Part shown: positions 17,342 to 23,684 of the stretch, piece by piece
Layout of the letters: each line of letters opens with the position of its first letter
Position numbering within the stretch: position 1 is the stretch's first letter
Source: Rhodospirillaceae bacterium
GTDB lineage: Bacteria; Pseudomonadota; Alphaproteobacteria; Rhodospirillales; Rhodospirillaceae
DNA: 30,321 nt
Assembly (NCBI GenBank): GCA_002691085.1
Contig: NZGX01000021.1
Coordinates: 1-30,321 of the forward strand
Direction of reading: 5' to 3'
Translations under genes and position numbers: made by a program
The notes under the pieces: generated by a model
The model's database searches: none
The model's input: only the letters and a program-made list of their open reading frames with translations
What the model was told of the DNA's origin: nothing

Positions 17342-18064
17342 ATGCGACCATCTGGAAGAGAACTGAATGAGCTACGAGAGGTTTCATTTGAACTTAACAC
17401 CTCAAAGCATGCAGAGGGGTCCTGTCTTGTAAAGTACGGAGATACGCATGTTTTTTGTACTGTAACAGTAGAAAATCAGGTTCCAAGTTGGATGCGAGGC
17501 ACTGGAAAAGGATGGATTACTTCAGAGTATGGGATGCTTCCTCGGTCAACAAATTCTAGAATTCAACGAGAGGCAAAAAAAGGTCAACAGACTGGAAGAA
17601 CCCAAGAAATTCAAAGATTGATAGGTCGGTCCCTAAGGGCTGTTGCTAATTTAGAAATATTAAGTGATATTCAAATTAAAATTGACTGTGATGTTCTTCA
17701 AGCTGATGGAGGAACAAGAACTGCATCAATCTCAGGGGCTTACATTGCGCTTATGCAAGCCTTTAAAAAAATGAAATCTGAAAATATTATAGACCGGTTT
17801 CCCATTATTGAACCAATTGCGGCAGTATCATGCGGCATTTATAATCAGAATCTTCTATTGGACCTTGATTATTCTGAAGATTCTCTAGCAAGTTCTGATG
17901 CAAATTTTGTCCTTACTGAAAGTGGAAAAATAGTCGAAATACAATGCTCTGCAGAACAAGAAACTTTTTCTGAAGAGCAATTCCAAGGACTATTATCACT
18001 AGCAAAAAAAGGCTGCAATGAAATTGTCGATATACAAAAAAAATCTTTGCTATCATTAGGATAA
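17342..18064 (+). CDS. rph: Ribonuclease PH
   Basis: RNase PH is a phosphate-dependent 3'-to-5' exoribonuclease that trims tRNA precursors and degrades structured RNA. The 240 residues match the family length. Motifs include MRPSGRELNELR at the start, the block from GTGKGWITSEYGMLPRST, QRLIGRSLRAVANLE, and the active-site region DCDVLQADGGTRTASISGAY. A strong ribosome-binding site (AGGAG, 6 nt before the ATG) is present. The gene heads an operon with rdgB (3 bp gap) and hemW, and is divergent from hrcA, an order seen in many Alphaproteobacteria. Confidence 0.98.
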   Translation: MRPSGRELNELREVSFELNTSKHAEGSCLVKYGDTHVFCTVTVENQVPSWMRGTGKGWITSEYGMLPRSTNSRIQREAKKGQQTGRTQEIQRLIGRSLRAVANLEILSDIQIKIDCDVLQADGGTRTASISGAYIALMQAFKKMKSENIIDRFPIIEPIAAVSCGIYNQNLLLDLDYSEDSLASSDANFVLTESGKIVEIQCSAEQETFSEEQFQGLLSLAKKGCNEIVDIQKKSLLSLG

Positions 18065-18067
18065 TTT

Positions 18068-18670
18068 ATGGAAATTAAAAAAAGGATAATTGATGGCAAG
18101 CTCATAATAGCAAGTCACAATACAGGGAAAGTTAAGGAGATATCAGAAATATTAAAACCTTTTAATATCGACTGCATCTCGGCAAAAAAGGTGGGTATTC
18201 CCGAACCTCACGAAAATGGATCAACATTTGAAGAGAATTCAAGAATAAAAGCTTTATCAGCAAGCTCTCACTCCCGGCAAATATCCTTAAGTGATGACTC
18301 TGGATTATGTGTTAATGCTTTGGGTGGCGAACCTGGTATTTTTTCTGCAAGGTGGGCAGGTCCTGATAAAGATTTCTCAAAAGCATCAAGATTAATCGAA
18401 GAGAAATTATTAAATAAAAATAATTTTGCAGCTAAATTTGTTTGTGTTTTAACCCTGGCATGGCCAGACATGTATTCAGAAACATTTAGGGGAGAAGTTA
18501 ATGGTAGATTGACCTTCCCCCCAAAGGGAAATAATGGTTTTGGATATGATCCAATTTTCATTCCTGATGGTTATGACAAAACTTTTGGAGAAATGAATGA
18601 GGAAACAAAAGATATGATTAGCCATCGTTCATTAGCCTTTTCTAAATTGAGAAAGGCTTACCTGACTTGA
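18068..18670 (+). CDS. rdgB: dITP/XTP pyrophosphatase (non-canonical purine NTPase)
   Basis: RdgB/HAM1 hydrolyses dITP, XTP and ITP to the monophosphates and keeps deaminated purines out of DNA and RNA. At 200 residues it has the typical length. It shows IASHNTGKVKEISEIL at the N-terminus, then LSDDSGLCVNALGGEPGIFS followed by ARWAG, and GFGYDPIFIPDG with TFGEM near the C-terminus. AGGAT lies 7 nt before the ATG. Its TGA stop overlaps the TTG start of hemW (TTGA, 18667-18670), which favours translational coupling. Confidence 0.97.
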   Translation: MEIKKRIIDGKLIIASHNTGKVKEISEILKPFNIDCISAKKVGIPEPHENGSTFEENSRIKALSASSHSRQISLSDDSGLCVNALGGEPGIFSARWAGPDKDFSKASRLIEEKLLNKNNFAAKFVCVLTLAWPDMYSETFRGEVNGRLTFPPKGNNGFGYDPIFIPDGYDKTFGEMNEETKDMISHRSLAFSKLRKAYLT

Positions 18671-19848
18671 TTTGCTTTGAAGATTTTAAAAATGAAATTG
18701 TTCTTTACGTTCATTGGCCCTTTTGTATTTCAAAATGTCCATACTGTGACTTTAATAGTCATGTAGAAAAAAATATTGACTACACTTTTTGGAAAAATGC
18801 TTTTTTAAGTAATCTAGATTATGAATTCCAAAGGTTACCGGGCGTTAAGCTCAAAGCAATTTTTTTTGGGGGGGGGACGCCCTCTATAATGAAACCAGAA
18901 CTTATAAAATCAATCATAAGGAGAGCAAAAAATAATTGGGTACATGAAAGTGAAATGGAAGTTACTATGGAAGCTAACCCTTCGTCACTATGCTCTAATG
19001 TCATGAGACAATTTAAAGACGCGGGTGTAAATCGTTTTTCAATTGGCGTGCAGAGCTTTGACGATAAAGAGCTTACATTTCTTGGTAGAAACCATTCTTC
19101 TATTGACGCAAAAGAAGTAATATTTAAAGCGCGAGAAATATTTAATCGGATTTCAATAGACCTTATTTACTCACTTCCAAATCATAATAAGAAGTCTTGG
19201 AATAAAAAATTATTAAATGCATTTGAACTTCTAAATCAAATTGAATGTAATCACCTATCTTGCTACCAACTTACTATTGAAGATAATACGCCTTTCAAAA
19301 TTGATTATGATAAAGGTGTATTTAAATTACCGGATGATGACTTATCTTCTGAGCTATATACGCTAACCAATGAAGTTATTACATTACATGGGATGGAACA
19401 ATATGAGGTCTCTAATTATTCAAGATATAAGGATTATTGTAATCATAATTTACATATTTGGAGAGGTGGAAGTTATGTTGGTATTGGGCCTGGGGCTCAT
19501 GGAAGAATTCTTAAGAATAAACAATATTATGCTACATTCAAACCAAAATCTCCAAGGGCCTGGGTAAATAAATTTAATGAAAATAACTTTTTTTACTCAA
19601 AGGATTATCTAATACCAAGTAAAATTAGAGCACAGGAAATTCTTATTCTTGGCATGAGGCTTAATGAAGGTGTAAACTTGAATAACTTATGTGAAGTATC
19701 TGAAACACAAATAAGTAAGATTATTAATATGAAAAAAGTAAATGAGCTGAAAGATAATGGCTATGTTAATCTAAATGACAATAATCTTCATATAACAAGC
19801 AAAGGTTTACTTGTACTAAATAATATTATTTCTCAGATAGTAATTTAA
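18667..19848 (+). CDS. hemW: Radical SAM heme chaperone HemW
   Basis: This 393-residue protein resembles oxygen-independent coproporphyrinogen oxidase but has HemW features. It has the CX3CX2C cluster motif without an extra N-terminal cysteine (Cys20, Cys24, Cys27 in CISKCPYCDFNSH) and the SAM-contacting GGGTPS (68-73). It also carries the HemW block HNLHIWRGGSYVGIGPGAHG (one residue off the common HNxxYW). HemW binds heme and is thought to insert it into respiratory proteins. The start is TTG overlapping the rdgB stop; no ATG exists in the first 80 codons and the conserved region begins at residue 12, so TTG is convincing. The GGGTPS codons sit in a T8G9 tract (18860-18876). Confidence 0.93.
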   Translation: MICFEDFKNEIVLYVHWPFCISKCPYCDFNSHVEKNIDYTFWKNAFLSNLDYEFQRLPGVKLKAIFFGGGTPSIMKPELIKSIIRRAKNNWVHESEMEVTMEANPSSLCSNVMRQFKDAGVNRFSIGVQSFDDKELTFLGRNHSSIDAKEVIFKAREIFNRISIDLIYSLPNHNKKSWNKKLLNAFELLNQIECNHLSCYQLTIEDNTPFKIDYDKGVFKLPDDDLSSELYTLTNEVITLHGMEQYEVSNYSRYKDYCNHNLHIWRGGSYVGIGPGAHGRILKNKQYYATFKPKSPRAWVNKFNENNFFYSKDYLIPSKIRAQEILILGMRLNEGVNLNNLCEVSETQISKIINMKKVNELKDNGYVNLNDNNLHITSKGLLVLNNIISQIVI

Positions 19849-19873
19849 GAAAACTAAATTATATTTTTTTATA

Positions 19874-21022
19874 TTATTTAACACCCGAAATCATTAACCA
19901 TGATCTATGTACACCTTTAGATGGTCCACCAAAGTTTTTATTACCTCTTACTGCCTTTGGTGTAGCGTCCTGGAATCCAACTGTTACTTCTTTGAATCCA
20001 CTTTTTTCAGCTAGGCTATGAAAGTCTGCTGTAAGTGCACCTTTCCAAAAGGGTTCATAGTTGTATTGTATTTCGTAATCCCCTCTTATCCTTCCCCAAG
20101 TATCCATATCATCCATTCGAGAAGGCACTTCTAGGTGCGACATCACACCACCCGGCTTCAAAATTCTCATACATTCATCAAATATTTTTGGAAGAGCCTT
20201 GCCTGAGGTTTCATGAAGAACAGCACTTGAGGTTATTAAATCAAATTCGTTGTCAGGAAAGTTTGTTTCTTCTGCATTCTGTTGTGAAAAATGCACCGGT
20301 ATATTCAATCTTTCTGCTCTAGCGTGAGCATACCTTAACATGCCTTCTCCAACGTCAATTGCAAAAGTTTGGGCTTGAGGAAAGTAGCTAGCTATAGCTA
20401 GCGTTGAATGCCCAACTGTACATCCCATGTCTAAAATTTTTAAAGGTTTTATATCCGACCATCTTGAAAAACAGTGAGAAACAATAGTATGCCCTCTAAT
20501 ATCATTCATGTAGCCTCCGTTTCTTCCCATTTGATAGACAACTGCGCCCCTATCAAACAGTGCACCCTGTCGAACATCTTCGCTTCCATATGTGCCATGA
20601 TAATTACCAGGCATTCTATGGATGTCCCTGGCTGAAATATAATTAGGAACCTCAAATCCTGGATTTGTTGTCAGTGAGCCTTTAGGGTTTTTAATTTTTG
20701 CTTTTTTATTTAAATCTTCAATTTGGCGGTCAACACAAGTTCCAACTGCATCCCACATCATATCTTGAGCCACTGAATTCATTGTTAGCCACGCTTGATA
20801 AGATGTTTCCTTTTCCATTTCTTTTCTTAATTCTTGATGATTACGTGCAGGTTCCCCCTTCTTTGCTTCAAAGTTAGGTTTAACCTTTTTTTCTAACAGG
20901 AGCCTTTGACATGGCTCAATTTTTAGTCCAAGAAAAGCTTTCATATCAACTATAGCAAGTTGCTCTGAAATTTCATCATGATTTGAGACAGGCATCATTG
21001 GATGTGGCCGATGAGCGTTCAT
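19874..21022 (-). CDS. Class I SAM-dependent methyltransferase of unknown substrate
   Basis: This 382-residue protein has a Rossmann methyltransferase core at about residues 190-315. Motif I is ILDMGCTVGHSTLAIA, motif II is FAIDVGEGML, an acidic residue lies in the SQQNAEETNFPDNEFDLI stretch, and MRILKPGGVMSHLE follows as motif post-III. Motif I is unusual in having Cys-Thr-Val inside the glycine loop. The N-terminal 150 residues are a mostly helical extension with no domain I recognise, containing ISARDIHRMPGNYHGTYG and FDRGAVVYQMGRNGGYMNDIRGH. The substrate is unknown. A good ribosome-binding site (AGGAG) lies 7 nt before the ATG. It is the third gene of a likely operon with the small protein (21 bp upstream) and the VOC protein, and it converges on hemW. 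Confidence 0.85.
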   Translation of the reverse strand: MNAHRPHPMMPVSNHDEISEQLAIVDMKAFLGLKIEPCQRLLLEKKVKPNFEAKKGEPARNHQELRKEMEKETSYQAWLTMNSVAQDMMWDAVGTCVDRQIEDLNKKAKIKNPKGSLTTNPGFEVPNYISARDIHRMPGNYHGTYGSEDVRQGALFDRGAVVYQMGRNGGYMNDIRGHTIVSHCFSRWSDIKPLKILDMGCTVGHSTLAIASYFPQAQTFAIDVGEGMLRYAHARAERLNIPVHFSQQNAEETNFPDNEFDLITSSAVLHETSGKALPKIFDECMRILKPGGVMSHLEVPSRMDDMDTWGRIRGDYEIQYNYEPFWKGALTADFHSLAEKSGFKEVTVGFQDATPKAVRGNKNFGGPSKGVHRSWLMISGVK

Positions 21023-21043
21023 TTTATTACTCCTAATTCATTG

Positions 21044-21412
21044 TTAGTCTTTTTCATAAGATTCCATAAAATCATCATATTCTTCTTTAGAGTTTGACTC
21101 CATTAAAGCAGCTTCTTCTCTTAATACACGAAAAACTTTGTGGTAAATCCTTTTTCTAAGCTCGGATCGATAACCTAATGATTCATTATCAGTATTATAC
21201 TCTTCTATATCTTTACCTGAGAATCCACCCTTTTCTTCTGAAACCCTTTCATGAGTATCTAGTCTGTCTCTAAGGATTGCAACTTCAACAGTTAAGGCCA
21301 TTACCATAGCAAATAGTTGATCATTTCTAGGTCCGTCATGAAAAGGTGAGGGCTTCCCTTTTGGAATCCAAACCTTTTCTTCTTTTTTTTGTCCTGATGA
21401 AGCGTAAGACAT
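21044..21412 (-). CDS. Small charged protein of unknown function in the VOC-methyltransferase operon
   Basis: I do not recognise this protein of about 122 residues. It has a Lys/Pro-rich N-terminus with VWIPKGKPSPFHDGPRNDQ, then a predicted amphipathic helix LFAMVMALTVEVAILRDRLDTHERV. A second charged helix (about 85-105, with YRSELRKRIYHKVFRVLREEAALME) and an acidic tail follow. There is no signal peptide or clear transmembrane segment. The helix pattern suggests a coiled-coil or subunit-interface protein, which is inference. In-frame starts exist at TTG 21424, ATG 21415 and ATG 21412; I choose 21412 because GGGGGTG is then 3 nt upstream, the most workable spacing. Its position between the VOC and methyltransferase genes (59 bp and 21 bp gaps) suggests it serves the same pathway. 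Confidence 0.7.
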   Translation of the reverse strand: MSYASSGQKKEEKVWIPKGKPSPFHDGPRNDQLFAMVMALTVEVAILRDRLDTHERVSEEKGGFSGKDIEEYNTDNESLGYRSELRKRIYHKVFRVLREEAALMESNSKEEYDDFMESYEKD

Positions 21413-21471
21413 CATCACCCCCAAAATTTAAAATATTTGATTACCATTATAGAGTAAAAATTTTAAAATAC

Positions 21472-22371
21472 TTATGAAATTTTTGATAATAATTCCCAGC
21501 GTTCATCGTTTGGGCCTAAAAATACCGCTGATTTAAATCCTGGATAAATCTCCCTAGGAATATCAAAAAAATTAAGATTAAATTCATCAATATCGTTAAC
21601 TTCGAAAGTTATCATTGAAATGCCTTGGGGAAAATTATCAGATCTAATCTTATTGATAGAATATTTTCTATCATATTCATCTAATTCAATCTTATTGCCT
21701 CTTTCCAGCATAGTTAACACAGAAATATTATATCTATAATTTTGATCTTTATTTTGTGCTGAAGACAATATATCAACAGGAATACTAAGGTTTCCCTGGG
21801 ATTCTAACATCATTTTTTGAAGATAATATATTTTATTTTTCTGCAAATTATTAACTGCCATGACAACTATAAAAATTCTGCCAATCAAACAGTTTGTTTC
21901 AGGGTGATTTATAGCCTGTCTATCCATGCTTGTTGAGGTCAAATACAATACCTCTTGTGCAGGCCCTAAAACCTGCATCGCCTTAATTGATGATTTAGGA
22001 CTAATCTTCTTTGGAACGCCAATAACCTCAAATGGCGAATGCTTTAGTTTCTCATAAGCCAAATTTACATCTGAGACTACTAACTCTATTGCATTCCAAC
22101 CTAAATAAGTAAACGGAGGATATTGATTGATTACGGGGTTTTGAACAGCTCTGATGAATACATCTTCTCCATTTTCTGGTGATAATAAAATAAATTCTGA
22201 ATGCAGTAGTTTATGAAGCCCCCATGAATTGCACATAAGTTTGTCAACATTGGATCTAGCTACAACCTTATAATTTAACCAATTAACGTAACATTCCTCA
22301 AAAAATTTAATGTCTGGCACACTAATTGTAGCCATTTTTATTCTCTTAATACCCTTTTTTGATGAAGTCAT
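21472..22371 (-). CDS. Two-module VOC (glyoxalase/dioxygenase fold) family protein
   Basis: This 299-residue protein appears to contain two VOC halves of paired beta-alpha-beta3 modules. Residues about 10-146 begin MATISVPDIKFFEE, continue with AIELVVSDVNLAYEKL and close with LGPAQEVLYLTS. Residues about 163-299 begin IGRIFIVVMAV, continue with MITFEVNDIDEF and close with FLGPNDERWELLSK. The His expected at the start of the metal-binding strands of classical glyoxalases and extradiol dioxygenases is not obvious (Met, Ala, Arg and Ser occupy those places), so catalysis by a metal is doubtful. It is first in the likely operon with the small protein and methyltransferase. The start is uncertain: ATG 22371 overlaps a good-looking -10 box, while ATG 22335 has AAGAG 7 nt upstream. 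Confidence 0.75.
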   Translation of the reverse strand: MTSSKKGIKRIKMATISVPDIKFFEECYVNWLNYKVVARSNVDKLMCNSWGLHKLLHSEFILLSPENGEDVFIRAVQNPVINQYPPFTYLGWNAIELVVSDVNLAYEKLKHSPFEVIGVPKKISPKSSIKAMQVLGPAQEVLYLTSTSMDRQAINHPETNCLIGRIFIVVMAVNNLQKNKIYYLQKMMLESQGNLSIPVDILSSAQNKDQNYRYNISVLTMLERGNKIELDEYDRKYSINKIRSDNFPQGISMITFEVNDIDEFNLNFFDIPREIYPGFKSAVFLGPNDERWELLSKIS

Positions 22372-22397
22372 AGTAATTTTCTATTTATTTTTGTCAA
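22370..22397 (-). promoter_or_regulatory. Candidate promoter of the VOC-small protein-methyltransferase operon
   Basis: On the minus strand a perfect -35 TTGACA (22392-22397), a 16-bp spacer and TACTAT (22370-22375, four of six matches) are seen. The -10 overlaps the ATG at 22371, so if it is real, translation must begin at the next ATG (22335). The same bases read TTGTCA on the plus strand (22391-22396), so they might also serve the divergent aminotransferase gene. Confidence 0.4.
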
Positions 22398-22475
22398 AGT
22401 AATATCAATTATTTAATTTTTTTTATCCCAACAAACATGTATTTATAGATATCATTTATAAAGAAAATCTGAAAT

Positions 22476-23684
22476 ATGTATAACCATCAAATTGATAAAC
22501 TAACAGACTATCCATTCAAACGTTTAGATGCTTTATTATCTGGGATTAATCCTCCAAAAGATAAAGTACCAATCATGATGTCTATTGGAGAGCCGCAGCA
22601 CCCTGCACCAAATATAATTTCTAAAGAATTAAATAAAAACTCTAATCTTTGGAACAGATATCCTTCAGCACGAGGAACAATCGAATTTAGGTCTAGCGTA
22701 AAAAAATGGTTATTAAAAAGGTTTGACTTGAATGAGAATTTCTTAAGCATAGAAAAAAATATACTTCCCCTTGCAGGTTCACGCGAAGGGCTTTATATGT
22801 CAGCTCAGCTTACGGTTTCGGAAAAGGTCATAGGCAAAAAACCAATAGTGCTTATCCCCAATCCTTTTTATCAAGTATATTTAGGCGCAGCAGTTCTATC
22901 AAATGCGTCCGTGCACATGCTAAACCTTAATGATAATAATAATTATCAACCTGAAATCTCTGCACTTGATAGAGAAACTCTCGAAAGGACATCAACCTAC
23001 TTTATTTGTAATCCCTCAAACCCTCAAGGGACTGTTGCTCCCAAAGAGTATTTAATTAACATAATTAATTTAGCTAGAAGATTTAACTTCACAATTATTT
23101 CTGATGAATGCTATTCTGAGATATACACAAAAACCCCACCCCCAAGTTTATTGGAAGCTGCTCATGACATAGGGGAAGGTCTAAAAAATATCATGGTTTT
23201 TAACTCTTTGTCTAAAAGATCTAGTGCGCCTGGTCTCAGATCAGGTTTCGTTGCAGGTGATGAACTTTTAATTGAAAAATTTTTTAAACTCCGGTCCCAT
23301 GCAAGTGCAGTTCAACCGCTTCCTCTTATGGCCGCAGCCACTAAGCTATGGGAGGATGAAAAACATGTGATTGAAAATCGAAACCTTTATAAAGAAAAAA
23401 TATTTGACGCCATACGGATAATAAATAATAAAGTAAAGTTTAAAACTCCAGAGGGGGGCTTTTTTCTCTGGCTTAATGTAAAAGATGGGTCCAAAGTAGC
23501 CCTAGATCTTTGGGGTAAAGCAGGAATAAAAGTACTGCCGGGAAGATTCTTATGTCGACAAGATGAAAATGGTCTTAGCCCTGGAGACGAATATATAAGA
23601 GTGGCTTTGGTTAATTCTAAAGCGCAAACAATTGATGCTATAAAAAATATAACTGAAATTCTATCTATTTCAGGGAATTATTAA
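22476..23684 (+). CDS. PLP-dependent class I/II aminotransferase
   Basis: This 402-residue fold-type I aminotransferase has SIGEPQHPAP near residue 36, the PLP-phosphate contact region LAGSREGLYM, the ring-contact NPSNPQGTV, and DECYSEIY with the Asp that pairs with the pyridine nitrogen. It also has the Schiff-base lysine in FNSLSKRSSAPGLRSGF and the substrate-carboxylate arginine region EYIRVALV. Relatives next to ftsK in Alphaproteobacteria are called succinyldiaminopimelate transaminase (DapC-like) or aspartate/aromatic aminotransferase. A DapC role would suit the dapB gene in this window, but the sequence alone does not settle the substrate. The stop codon overlaps the ftsK start by one base (TAATG), indicating coupling. 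Confidence 0.9.
   Translation: MYNHQIDKLTDYPFKRLDALLSGINPPKDKVPIMMSIGEPQHPAPNIISKELNKNSNLWNRYPSARGTIEFRSSVKKWLLKRFDLNENFLSIEKNILPLAGSREGLYMSAQLTVSEKVIGKKPIVLIPNPFYQVYLGAAVLSNASVHMLNLNDNNNYQPEISALDRETLERTSTYFICNPSNPQGTVAPKEYLINIINLARRFNFTIISDECYSEIYTKTPPPSLLEAAHDIGEGLKNIMVFNSLSKRSSAPGLRSGFVAGDELLIEKFFKLRSHASAVQPLPLMAAATKLWEDEKHVIENRNLYKEKIFDAIRIINNKVKFKTPEGGFFLWLNVKDGSKVALDLWGKAGIKVLPGRFLCRQDENGLSPGDEYIRVALVNSKAQTIDAIKNITEILSISGNY

Noticed and set aside
18860..18876. Possible frameshift in hemW at the T8G9 tract.
   Set aside because: The frame is continuous and encodes the expected FFGGGTPS, so the present sequence is not broken.
20387..20402. Perfect 16-bp palindrome GCTAGCTATAGCTAGC.
   Set aside because: It lies within the methyltransferase gene, where it encodes LAIAS of the core. 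About half of one such palindrome is expected by chance in 30 kb, so there is no reason to call it a site.
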